This document shows, piece by piece, positions 56,715 to 64,000 of a DNA stretch of 64,000 nt. The stretch spans positions 1,612,710 through 1,676,709 of the forward strand of contig NZ_KI650979.1 in the NCBI RefSeq assembly GCF_000506985.1, in the 5' to 3' direction. A model generated the notes under the pieces. It did no database searches. It was not told the origin of the DNA and worked only from the letters and a program-made list of their open reading frames with translations. The stretch comes from Advenella kashmirensis W13003. Its GTDB lineage: Bacteria > Pseudomonadota > Gammaproteobacteria > Burkholderiales > Burkholderiaceae_B. The stretch's first letter is position 1, and each line of letters opens with the position of its first letter. Both the position numbers and the translations under genes were made by a program.

Positions 56715-58262
56715 TCAGTCTTGGGCAGGGGCGTCTGCCGGCGCGGGCGCCTGCTTTGCCGGGGTCAGTTCCCTGATCTGCCGCTCGGCGGCCGTGGCAC
56801 GCTCCCGCAGGGTGGTGACCAGTCCTGCCGTGTCGAATGATTCCCCGTTCATGTCTATATCCGAGGCTGCGGCCAGGGACGGCTCGCCTTCAACATGGAA
56901 TGACAGGCCGACATGACCCTGGTTGCGGGACAGCAATTTGTTTTTAACCAGGATATCGATGACATTCTGCAGCTTCTGGGCATCGGACTGCCCGGCAGGG
57001 GTTGCCTGCGACTGCTGATCGCTGCCTCTTAACTGGCCGAGGCGTTTGGCGGCACCCGGTGGCATGGCATCGTCGGCCTGCAGTTCAACGCGGGCCGAAC
57101 GCAGTGAATTGAGAAGCAGTGCAAACGCGTCGTTGCCAAATTGCGAGAGCAACGGGACGGGGTTGTTCAATGACAGATCGACTGTGGCCGTCGCTTGCCC
57201 TTCGGGCAGCGTCCAGATCATGGGGCCTATCGTGAGCGTGGGTTCACCCGAGAACATGAGATCCAGGCTGGCAAGCAGGGGCATGAGTTTCTCTTGCGGC
57301 ACGGCTTGACTGCCGGTGCGACCGTTGTCGAGCATCAGTTGCCAGGCCTGCGTCATGAACTGGGCGACGCCTGCGCGGTCCAGGCCGCGCGCCGTTACGC
57401 CGTATTGAAGTTTGCCCAGATCGATGCCGTTGACCCGGACGCTGTTGAGCGTGGTATTCTGGGCCGCTGTCAGGGCATCGTTTTGCGCCGTGCTCTCGGT
57501 GTCGCTGCGGTAATCGCGTATCTCAAACCGGGTTTGTTCATTGGCAAGCGACAGTTCGGCCAGGGTCGATTGCTGCTGTAATACAGACGCCTCTGTCTGG
57601 CGTCCGTCAAAGTGCGAGGACAAGGCCATATCGCGAAAAATCAGCGTGCTTGTGCCGTTTTCGTTCGGGGGCGGACTGACCTGCAGCAATGGCATGTTGC
57701 CGCTAAATTGTGCGAGACGATTGGAGGCATCGAGCGTGCCTGAGAAGGACAGGCCATCAAAGTGCAGCTGTCCATCCCTGCTATTGTTAAAAGACAGGGG
57801 AGCCAGATTGCCTTCGTAATGGGTACTGCCGTCAAGGCGCGTGGTGAGCGTCAGATCAAGGGGCGGGCGTCCCTGGCTGAGTTCGAACAGGTTGGCGGTT
57901 TTTTCGTCGTTGATGAGAGCGACGCGGCTAAATGCCTGTACGGGTTGCAATTTTCCCTGCTGCAGACGCGACAGGGGCAAGGGGCCATGTTCGATTTCCA
58001 CGTCAAAATTCAGCGTATGCGATTGCCCCGCGCCGTCGATGCGCAGGCTCAAAATATAACTCGAGGTAAACAGGCCGGAATCCTTTTTTTCCGTACTGAT
58101 CTGTACAGGCAGGCCATTATGGCGCAATTGTGCGTTGATGGTCTGCGTACGCTGGACAATCTGTTCGTCCACTTGAGTGCCGGTATACCAGGTGCCGCCG
58201 AAGTAGCCGAGAATAACCAGCAAGACAACGGCTGCCAGCGCTTTGGTGATTTTTTTGCTCAT
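56715..58262 (-). CDS. DUF945 (YdgA-like) envelope protein
   Basis: This 515-residue protein begins with a signal anchor (residues about 5-27, LAAVVLLVILGYFGGTWYTG) followed by TQVDEQIVQRTQTINAQL, the normal beginning of DUF945/YdgA proteins. The rest is beta-rich with a pattern of short amphipathic segments, such as SRVALINDEKTANLFELSQ and FDGLSFSGTLDASNRLAQFS. It ends with a Pro/Ala tail. Family members sit on the periplasmic side of the inner membrane; their function is unknown. ATG 58262 has no ribosome site, yet an upstream in-frame ATG (58301) would add a polar stretch before the anchor, so 58262 is kept. It is unlinked to its neighbours by spacing. Confidence 0.82.
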   Translation of the reverse strand: MSKKITKALAAVVLLVILGYFGGTWYTGTQVDEQIVQRTQTINAQLRHNGLPVQISTEKKDSGLFTSSYILSLRIDGAGQSHTLNFDVEIEHGPLPLSRLQQGKLQPVQAFSRVALINDEKTANLFELSQGRPPLDLTLTTRLDGSTHYEGNLAPLSFNNSRDGQLHFDGLSFSGTLDASNRLAQFSGNMPLLQVSPPPNENGTSTLIFRDMALSSHFDGRQTEASVLQQQSTLAELSLANEQTRFEIRDYRSDTESTAQNDALTAAQNTTLNSVRVNGIDLGKLQYGVTARGLDRAGVAQFMTQAWQLMLDNGRTGSQAVPQEKLMPLLASLDLMFSGEPTLTIGPMIWTLPEGQATATVDLSLNNPVPLLSQFGNDAFALLLNSLRSARVELQADDAMPPGAAKRLGQLRGSDQQSQATPAGQSDAQKLQNVIDILVKNKLLSRNQGHVGLSFHVEGEPSLAAASDIDMNGESFDTAGLVTTLRERATAAERQIRELTPAKQAPAPADAPAQD

Positions 58263-58408
58263 GATGTATATGATGTGCGACCGATAAAGATGTCGCTGCA
58301 TGCCCCAATGAGTTTATTCCGCCGGGCCGTTTGCCGGCGCCATGTTTCGGAATGTAAGATGTGGCTTGCGGGCAAGAGGCCCGAATAGAAACAGTGGAAG
58401 GATTGTAA

Positions 58409-58918
58409 ATGAAAAAAGTCTACCTTGCCGGCTTTGACGTGTTTCGGACGGATGCGGCCGAATATGGGCAGTCGCTCAAGCGGCTTTGCGCGCAGTTGGG
58501 TTTTGAAGGGTTGTATCCGCTGGACAATGCGGCCCCGCCTGGATTGGCCGGCCGGGCGCTGGCTGACTGGATCTGTCGCGCAAATCTGGCGTTGATCGAA
58601 CAGGCGGATTGCGTCATGGCCAATCTCAACCCGTTTCGCGGGCTGGAGCCCGATTCGGGAACCGTGTTTGAAGTTGGTTATGCGGTAGCAAGAAAGAAAC
58701 CGGTCTGGGCTTATACCGACCAGATGCAGCCGCTGATCGAGCAGGCAGGTGTTGCGAGGCGCAATGGCCAGGTGGTGGATGCGCAGGGCTATACGGTGGA
58801 AGACTTCGGGATGAATCTGAACCTGATGATCGGTTGTACGACGCAGATTGTGCAAGGGGATGCGCAGGCGTGCCTGCAGGCAATGGCGATGCAGGCGGCA
58901 CCGCAGACACACGACTGA
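58409..58918 (+). CDS. Nucleoside 2-deoxyribosyltransferase-like protein
   Basis: This 169-residue protein shows the family start KKVYLAGFDVFRTDAAEYG and the middle motif ALIEQADCVMANLNPFRGLEPDSGTVFEVGYAVARKKPV (two parts: the Asp-Cys-Val-Met-Ala-Asn strand and the catalytic-Glu segment EVGYA). In true deoxyribosyltransferases the Glu in such a segment forms the glycosyl-enzyme. Bacterial relatives of this length swap bases between deoxynucleosides or hydrolyse nucleotides (as in RCL/DNPH1). GGAAGGA precedes ATG 58409 by 7-8 bases, so translation start is well supported. It converges with the SET-domain gene. The exact substrate is unknown. Confidence 0.87.
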   Translation: MKKVYLAGFDVFRTDAAEYGQSLKRLCAQLGFEGLYPLDNAAPPGLAGRALADWICRANLALIEQADCVMANLNPFRGLEPDSGTVFEVGYAVARKKPVWAYTDQMQPLIEQAGVARRNGQVVDAQGYTVEDFGMNLNLMIGCTTQIVQGDAQACLQAMAMQAAPQTHD

Positions 58919-59001
58919 GCAGTCGCTTTGCAGGGTATGGAGGCGCTTTCGGGTGCACTCCAACGCTGCTTCGTTTTCAGCGTTTGCGGCAAGCCGCCTG
59001 G

Positions 59002-59511
59002 TTACGCCCGGCTTTTCTTTTTCGATTTCTTTTTCTCGGGCAGGGCGAGCATGGTTCCACGGCAGGTGGCCGCGCCACACAGACACTTGTATTGTTCGCG
59101 CAGTGTTTTGGTGATTCTGCCGTCCATGATCAGACCGTAATCGTAAAAGAGTTCTTCCCCTTTCAGAATATCGCGGATGGCATAGATATACACGCGCTTG
59201 CCACCGTTGCCTTCCTGGGTTTCGCAATTCGGATTGCAACTGTGATTGACCCAGCGTGCATCGTTACCGCCGTCTCCACCATCAATGATTTTGCCGCTGC
59301 TGGTAGAGAAAAAGAAGGTGTGAAAAGGATCGTCGGGGTTCACCGGGTGCATGTCATCGGCCTGTTTGGGCGAAATACGCTTTCCTGTATACTCAATGAT
59401 GCGGGTGCCGGTGGGAATATTGCGCGCTGCGAACACGCCGTTACCGTGCAGCGCGGATTTGCGTACGACGTGCCAGGGTGGATTGGCAATGTGCTGCTTT
59501 TTTTCCATCAT
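59002..59511 (-). CDS. SET-domain lysine methyltransferase-like protein
   Basis: This 169-residue protein is a compact SET domain. It begins with KSALHGNGVFAARNIPTGTRI (SET-N), continues with the pseudoknot-forming RWVNHSCNPNCE near residue 90 and GEELFYDYG near 120, and closes with a post-SET CxCGxxxCRGTM element (CLCGAATCRGTM). The Cys cluster would bind zinc with the Cys of NHSCNPNC. The tail is a run of lysines (EKKKSKKKS). Bacterial SET proteins can methylate host histones or bacterial ribosomal or nucleoid proteins; the target here is unknown. The stop of panB lies within the first codons of this gene (ATGA overlap at 59508-59511), so translation is coupled. Confidence 0.88.
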   Translation of the reverse strand: MMEKKQHIANPPWHVVRKSALHGNGVFAARNIPTGTRIIEYTGKRISPKQADDMHPVNPDDPFHTFFFSTSSGKIIDGGDGGNDARWVNHSCNPNCETQEGNGGKRVYIYAIRDILKGEELFYDYGLIMDGRITKTLREQYKCLCGAATCRGTMLALPEKKKSKKKSRA

Positions 59512-60332
59512 TTTTTCTTGACACCAAAACAGTTATCCAGAGTTGGAAAGGCACCTTCACGTACTTCATTGGCATAGGCCTGTACGCCTTCGCGGATGGC
59601 CGCCTGCACGTCGGAAAATTGCCGCGCGAATTTGGGAATACGGTTGGGCGTCAGATTGAAAATATCTTCGGCCACCAGAATTTGTCCATCGCATTCGGGC
59701 GAGGCGCCAATGCCGATGGTGGGAATGCTCAACGCCTGCGTGATACGGCGAGCCAGCGGTTCCGCCGTGCCTTCGATCACAACGGCAAAGGCACCAGCCT
59801 GTTCCTGCGCCAGCGCATCCTGGTAGATGACCTCGGCGGTCTCGTCAGACATGCCCTGCGCCTTGAAGCCGCCCATGGTGTTCAGATACTGGGGCATCAG
59901 GCCGATATGGGCCAGAACCGGAATGCCGCGGTCCACCAGAAAGCGCGTGGTGGCGGCCAGCGGCGCACCGCCTTCGTATTTGACCGCATCGGCGCCGGAC
60001 TCTTTGAGCAGGAACGCTGCGTTGCGAAAGGCCTGTTCGGGTGATTCCTGGTAGGTGCTGAACGGCATGTCTACGACAACACAGACGTTCTGGGTGGAAC
60101 GCACCACGGCGCGCGCGTGCGCTGCCATTTGTTCCAGCGTAATGGCGAGCGTGTTCTCCATGTTGTAGCCCACCATCGCAGTGGAGTCGCCAATCAGGAT
60201 CATGTCCAGGTACTCGTCCAGAATGCGCGCAAACGGCGCAGTGTAGGAAGTCAGTGAGACGATTTTTTTCTGGTTCTTGTAGGCACGCAACTGCGGCACA
60301 GTGATGCGTTTTGCTGTGGTATGGACACTCAT
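59508..60332 (-). CDS. panB: 3-methyl-2-oxobutanoate hydroxymethyltransferase (PanB)
   Basis: This enzyme adds a hydroxymethyl group from methylenetetrahydrofolate to ketoisovalerate, the first step of pantothenate synthesis. The 274-residue product has IVSLTSYTAPFARILDE, MILIGDSTAMVGYNMENTL (magnesium-ligand Asp in GDS), VVVDMPFSTYQESPEQAFRN (second Asp), AVKYEGGAPLA and FAVVIEGTAEPLARRITQ (catalytic Glu). AAGGTG precedes ATG 60332; an in-frame ATG three codons upstream is possible. panC is not next to it, and the SET gene follows in overlap. The acetolactate synthase gene, whose pathway makes the substrate ketoisovalerate, is divergent to it. Confidence 0.96.
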   Translation of the reverse strand: MSVHTTAKRITVPQLRAYKNQKKIVSLTSYTAPFARILDEYLDMILIGDSTAMVGYNMENTLAITLEQMAAHARAVVRSTQNVCVVVDMPFSTYQESPEQAFRNAAFLLKESGADAVKYEGGAPLAATTRFLVDRGIPVLAHIGLMPQYLNTMGGFKAQGMSDETAEVIYQDALAQEQAGAFAVVIEGTAEPLARRITQALSIPTIGIGASPECDGQILVAEDIFNLTPNRIPKFARQFSDVQAAIREGVQAYANEVREGAFPTLDNCFGVKKK

Positions 60333-60487
60333 GACAAACACCTTTCTTGATTAACGACTGACCGGCCCGCGGCCACATGGCGAAGCGGTAAGTTTACCGT
60401 GTAATCCCGGGTTTTCTGCCTGTGCATGGCAAAAAGGATATTATTTACGTTTGTACCAAAAACCCTGTCAGTCAGTTGGATTTGAAA

Positions 60488-62242
60488 ATGAACACACCCC
60501 AGAATGATACGCCTGCCGTAAACGGAGCCCAGTTGATGCTTGAAACCCTGATTGCAAACGGGGTAGATACCATTTTCGGCTACCCGGGCGGTGCCGTACT
60601 GCCGCTTTATGATGCGCTTTATTCCGAGCCGCGTATTCATCACGTGCTGGTGCGCCATGAACAGGCTGCGATGCATGCGGCAGAAGGGTATGCGCGATCG
60701 ACCGGCCGGCCCGGCGTGGTGCTGGTCACCTCGGGGCCGGGCATGGCTAATACGACTTCCGGTCTGCTGGATGCGCTTTGCGATTCCATTCCAGTGCTGT
60801 GTATCAGTGGCCAGGTGGCTACCAGCGCAATCGGCACTGACGCCTTTCAGGAATGCGACGCAGTCGGCATTTCGCGACCGGTGACCAAATGGAACGCGCA
60901 GATCAAGCGGGTCGACGATGTCGCGGCCTTGACCGCCAAAGCCTACAACCTGACGGCTGCCGGTCGGCCCGGTCCGGTATTGATCGATTTTCCGAAAGAT
61001 ATCCAGATGGCCGCCGCGCCGCAGGAGCAGGATACCGAGGTGGTTGAAGCGCCCGTCAATACGGCAGGGCAAATGTCGTCATCGGTCATGCAGGCTGCCG
61101 TCAGGCGCGCTGCGTCGTTGATCGCCAATGCCAAGCGTCCTGTCTTTTATGGCGGCGGCGGGCTGATCAACTCCGGCCCCGACGCCTGCGAAGTGTTTTC
61201 CAATCTGGTCAGTTACACCGGTGCGCCTTGCACATTGACCCTGATGGGGCTGGGCGCGTTCCCTGCCAGTGATAAACAATTCCTGGGCATGCTGGGTATG
61301 CATGGTACGCTTGAGGCCAACCTGGCCATGCATCATGCTGATTTGATCGTCTGTGTCGGCGCCCGTTTCGATGACCGTATTACGGGCCGGCTGTCCGATT
61401 TTTGCCCGCATGCCGTCAAGATTCATCTGGATATTGATCCTGCTTCAATCGATAAAGTCGTGCGCGCCGATGTCGCGCTGGTGGGCGATTGCTATCCGGT
61501 TCTCAAATCGCTGTTCAACGAAGTCAAGCAACTGGAGCGCGAGCCGGGTCTGACCGACGATTGGTGGACGCGCATTGAAAAATGGCGCGCGACCGATTGC
61601 CTCGGATTTACGCCATCGGATGATGTAATCCTGCCGCAGCATCTGCTCGCGACAGTCAATGATCTGATCGACGGGCGGGATGTCATTGTGAGCACCGATG
61701 TGGGCCAGCACCAGATGTGGGCAGCCCAGTATCTGAAATTCCGCGAACCGAACTGCTGGCTGACCTCGGGCGGTGCCGGCACCATGGGCTACGGCGTGCC
61801 GGCTGCGATCGGCGCGCAAGTGGGCAATCCGGACTCGCTGGTCGTATGCATCAGCGGAGATGCCTCGGTGCTCATGAATATCCAGGAGTTGTCGACGGCC
61901 ATCCAGCATGAAACGCCGATCAAAGTGATTCTGTGCAATAACCGCCATATGGGCATGGTGCGCCAGTGGCAGGAACTGATCCACGAAGGCCGCTACAGCC
62001 ACAGCTATAACGCCTCCATTCCGGATTTTGTCGCCCTGGCAGGCGCGTTCGGCTGGGGGGCGGCCACGGTTTCCGATCCGCTGCAACTGGAAGACGCCAT
62101 CCGCGAGTGCTTCGACTACGACGGCCCATATTTCCTTAATGTCGAAGTGCAGCCGCAGGAAAATTGTTTCCCCATGATGCCCGCAGGCTACGGTCACCAG
62201 CAGGTGATGCTGTCGGAAGATACGTGGTTTGTGGAGGAATAG
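60488..62242 (+). CDS. ilvB: Acetolactate synthase catalytic (large) subunit
   Basis: This 584-residue thiamine-diphosphate enzyme joins two pyruvates, or pyruvate and 2-oxobutyrate, in branched-chain amino-acid synthesis. Markers are FGYPGGAVLPLYDALY, the catalytic-Glu segment VRHEQAAMHAAEGYARS, PGPVLIDFPKDIQ, and the TPP-binding GDASVLMNIQELSTAIQ...CNN region. Domain order PYR-central-PP is complete and length is normal for IlvB/IlvI/IlvG catalytic chains. No ilvN/ilvH small subunit gene follows; a helix-turn-helix gene is next. It may therefore be a second, unlinked isozyme or one without a regulatory subunit. ATG 60488 has a weak ribosome site (TTGGATTT). It is divergent to panB. Confidence 0.93.
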   Translation: MNTPQNDTPAVNGAQLMLETLIANGVDTIFGYPGGAVLPLYDALYSEPRIHHVLVRHEQAAMHAAEGYARSTGRPGVVLVTSGPGMANTTSGLLDALCDSIPVLCISGQVATSAIGTDAFQECDAVGISRPVTKWNAQIKRVDDVAALTAKAYNLTAAGRPGPVLIDFPKDIQMAAAPQEQDTEVVEAPVNTAGQMSSSVMQAAVRRAASLIANAKRPVFYGGGGLINSGPDACEVFSNLVSYTGAPCTLTLMGLGAFPASDKQFLGMLGMHGTLEANLAMHHADLIVCVGARFDDRITGRLSDFCPHAVKIHLDIDPASIDKVVRADVALVGDCYPVLKSLFNEVKQLEREPGLTDDWWTRIEKWRATDCLGFTPSDDVILPQHLLATVNDLIDGRDVIVSTDVGQHQMWAAQYLKFREPNCWLTSGGAGTMGYGVPAAIGAQVGNPDSLVVCISGDASVLMNIQELSTAIQHETPIKVILCNNRHMGMVRQWQELIHEGRYSHSYNASIPDFVALAGAFGWGAATVSDPLQLEDAIRECFDYDGPYFLNVEVQPQENCFPMMPAGYGHQQVMLSEDTWFVEE

Positions 62243-62322
62243 GGCGAGGTTGAGCACAAAAAGGCAGGTGCCTAATTCATTAAACTGCCAATATTTTGGC
62301 ATTTATGATCCATTAAAGAAAT

Positions 62323-62410
62323 AATAATTGCATTTTTGTTTTCTGGTAAAAGAAAAATAATATGCAATTATTTTTATGTTTTAATGTAAATAGTGCTAAA
62401 ATAATTGCAT
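62323..62410 (+). promoter_or_regulatory. hipBA promoter with three 11-bp operator-like repeats
   Basis: AATAATTGCAT occurs at 62323-62333 and 62400-62410, and its exact complement ATGCAATTATT at 62362-62372, so centres lie 38-39 bp apart. An extended -10, TGcTAAAAT (TAAAAT at 62397-62402), with a weak -35 TTATGT at 62374-62379, would start transcription near 62409, at the third repeat. Autorepression by the HipB-like protein is inferred. Confidence 0.65.
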
Positions 62411-62411
62411 T

Positions 62412-62927
62412 ATGGCTAATAAAACTGCAGCTTTGCTGCCTTCAACCTCTCGTCTGCTGGCCGATTTTGGTGAGCGGCTTAAATTGGCGCGCCTGCGTCG
62501 ACGCCTCACAGCCAAACTGGTCGCAGAGCGTGCGGGCATGTCTTTAATGACCCTCCGGTCATTGGAAGCGGGCGGGGCGGGGGTGACGATAGGCGCCTAT
62601 GTGTCAGTCATGCAGGTATTGGGGATGGTGCAGGACATCGCCAAGCTTGCGGCGGATGATCAGGTCGGTCGTCAATTGCAGGACGCACAGATGGTCTCCG
62701 GTCGCGCCTCGCAGACCGGCAAGTCTGCAGGGGCGAAAAGAGGCGCCATCGAGAAGGTCGCGAACAGCCGCAAGACGGTGTCTCGCAGAACGGCGAACAA
62801 TCAGTCAATGTCACGGAAGCCGTTTTCGCACCAAGTCCTTGAGCCTGTAGAACAGCAAAAAGAAGACGCTTCCGCTATTACGACCGAATCACTTGCCGCG
62901 CTCATTGATACGCGCAGGAAGAAATAA
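62412..62927 (+). CDS. hipB: HipB-like antitoxin, Xre-type helix-turn-helix
   Basis: This 171-residue protein has an Xre/Cro helix-turn-helix at about residues 18-75. It includes LADFGERLKLARLRRRLTAK, the recognition region ERAGMSLMTLRSLEAGGAGV, and IGAYVSVMQVLG. The C-terminal 90 residues are basic, polar and low in complexity (SGRASQTGKSAGAKRG..., SRRTANNQSMSR), probably disordered, as in antitoxins that wrap their toxin. It is longer than E. coli HipB (88 residues). The HipA-like gene starts 1 bp after its stop. Its ATG lies 1 bp from an operator-like repeat and has no ribosome site, so the message may be leaderless. It probably binds DNA and neutralises the kinase. Confidence 0.86.
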   Translation: MANKTAALLPSTSRLLADFGERLKLARLRRRLTAKLVAERAGMSLMTLRSLEAGGAGVTIGAYVSVMQVLGMVQDIAKLAADDQVGRQLQDAQMVSGRASQTGKSAGAKRGAIEKVANSRKTVSRRTANNQSMSRKPFSHQVLEPVEQQKEDASAITTESLAALIDTRRKK

Positions 62928-62928
62928 C

Positions 62929-64000
62929 ATGATCGGTGTATATGCGGATTGGGAAGGATTAAGTGGGCCAAAGCGCCTGGGATGGCTCCATAGCCGTAAA
63001 ACCCGTCAGACTGAAATTTTTGAGTTTGAATATGATGCAGAGGCGCTTGCAGATGCCGAACTCACCCGTATTCAGATTGATCCGCAGTTGACGGTTTTCC
63101 CTGGTCCACAATACCCAGGTCGGTCTTCGGACAGGTTCGGCGTTTTCGCCGATTCCAGCCCGGACCGATGGGGGCGCATGCTTATGGATCGCAGGCACGA
63201 GCGCGACATACGTTCAGGACTGCTTCCAAACGGAACCAGGCTATTTGAGTCTGACTATCTTTTGGGGGTGCATGATCATTATCGTGTAGGCGCATTGCGA
63301 TATAAACTCGATGATATCGGCCCATTTCTGGATAACAGGGATGACGCTGCGGCCCCTCCATTCACGAAATTAGCGGAACTGGAAACGGCGAGCAGATCGC
63401 TTGAGAAGGATACGACTAATCGTGCCATTGACGGCCAACAATGGATAAGGATGCTGATTGCGCCGGGCGGCTCTCTTGGTGGCGCAAGGCCAAAGGCCAG
63501 TGTGGTTGACGGACACGGCCATTTATATATTGCAAAGTTTCCCAGTCTCCGCGATGAGTATGACGTGGGCGCATGGGAGATTGTCGTAAACGGCCTCGCA
63601 AATGCCTGTGGCCTGAACGTGGCTCAATGCGATGCCAGAAAATTTGCCAGTCGTTATCATTGCTGCCTTGTACGTCGCTTTGATCGTACCACTGAAGGCC
63701 ATCGACTGCACTTCGCTTCTGCGATGACCTTGACTGATCATGTCGACGGCGACAATGCTGAGAGCGGCGTCAGCTACCTTGAAATTGCAGAGTTGATCAT
63801 GGCCAGGAGCGTGCAACCCGATCTTGATTTACGTGAATTATGGTCAAGAATTGTATTTAATATACTGGTGTCCAACACGGACGATCATTTGCGTAATCAC
63901 GGCTTTATCCTGGAACCCGGCAGGGGATGGCGGCTTTCGCCTGCGTATGATATGAATCCTGTGACCTATGCGGATGGATTATGCCTGAATATCACAGAAG
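62929..64000 (+). CDS. hipA: HipA-family toxin kinase, 3' end beyond window
   Basis: The frame is open from ATG 62929 to the window edge (357 codons); HipA proteins usually have 400-450 residues, so about 50-90 are missing. Visible parts are an N-terminal HipA_N-like domain (SPDRWGRMLMDRR near residue 80), the glycine-rich phosphate loop GGSLGGARPKA near 180, in which HipA Ser is autophosphorylated, the catalytic loop NTDDHLRNHGF at 316-326, and the metal-binding SPAYDMNP near 337. All kinase landmarks are thus intact. HipA in E. coli phosphorylates glutamyl-tRNA synthetase and induces dormancy; the target here is unknown. It forms an operon with hipB, 1 bp upstream. Confidence 0.9.
   Translation, partial: MIGVYADWEGLSGPKRLGWLHSRKTRQTEIFEFEYDAEALADAELTRIQIDPQLTVFPGPQYPGRSSDRFGVFADSSPDRWGRMLMDRRHERDIRSGLLPNGTRLFESDYLLGVHDHYRVGALRYKLDDIGPFLDNRDDAAAPPFTKLAELETASRSLEKDTTNRAIDGQQWIRMLIAPGGSLGGARPKASVVDGHGHLYIAKFPSLRDEYDVGAWEIVVNGLANACGLNVAQCDARKFASRYHCCLVRRFDRTTEGHRLHFASAMTLTDHVDGDNAESGVSYLEIAELIMARSVQPDLDLRELWSRIVFNILVSNTDDHLRNHGFILEPGRGWRLSPAYDMNPVTYADGLCLNITE

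Overview
The window looks like chromosomal DNA of a betaproteobacterium, most likely Alcaligenaceae and perhaps Advenella-like. This is inferred from the moderately high GC, two Bug/TctC-type solute-binding proteins placed beside IclR-controlled catabolic operons, and the overall gene repertoire. No rRNA, tRNA, CRISPR array, insertion sequence or phage integrase was recognised.

Layout: (1) 1-4.6 kb holds the 3' end of a ferredoxin-NADP reductase gene, a UvrD-like helicase and malate synthase G. (2) 5-21.4 kb is a type VI secretion effector island. In order it carries a VgrG, a DUF4150 PAAR-like protein, a second VgrG, a DUF2169/pentapeptide-repeat fusion, a second pentapeptide protein, a giant VgrG-Rhs fusion with a C-terminal toxin, and two paralogous Imm22-type immunity genes. 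No T6SS sheath or baseplate genes are present, so this is a satellite vgrG island. (3) 21.6-29.8 kb has a YagU-like membrane protein, a CMD/AhpD-like protein and an IclR-centred catabolic cluster (Bug protein, MmgE/PrpD, FAD dehydrogenase, fumarase/adenylosuccinate-lyase-type lyase), followed by sseA. Two sets of matching tandem operator-like sites frame the IclR gene. (4) 29.9-38.1 kb is kdpABCDE, reading leftwards. (5) 38.1-45.7 kb has a VOC protein, a DUF2946/PepSY pair with His-rich segments, a phosphodiester glycosidase, a pseudouridine synthase and pntAB.

(6) 45.9-53.1 kb is a second IclR-controlled catabolic operon: enoyl-CoA hydratase, an NDP-forming-type acyl-CoA synthetase, a Bug protein and two acyl-CoA dehydrogenases. 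It is consistent with uptake and CoA-dependent beta-oxidation of an unidentified carboxylic acid. (7) 53.1-62.2 kb has a polysaccharide deacetylase, a divergent LysE/MocR pair, DUF1508, DUF945, a nucleoside deoxyribosyltransferase-like protein, a SET-domain protein overlapping panB, and an acetolactate synthase catalytic subunit. (8) 62.3 kb to the end is a hipBA-type toxin-antitoxin locus with three copies of an 11-bp operator-like element; hipA runs off the window.

The most distinctive part is the VgrG-Rhs island: baseplate spike, Rhs cocoon and toxin are in one 2020-residue polypeptide, followed directly by a duplicated immunity gene, one copy of which carries an extra C-terminal domain.
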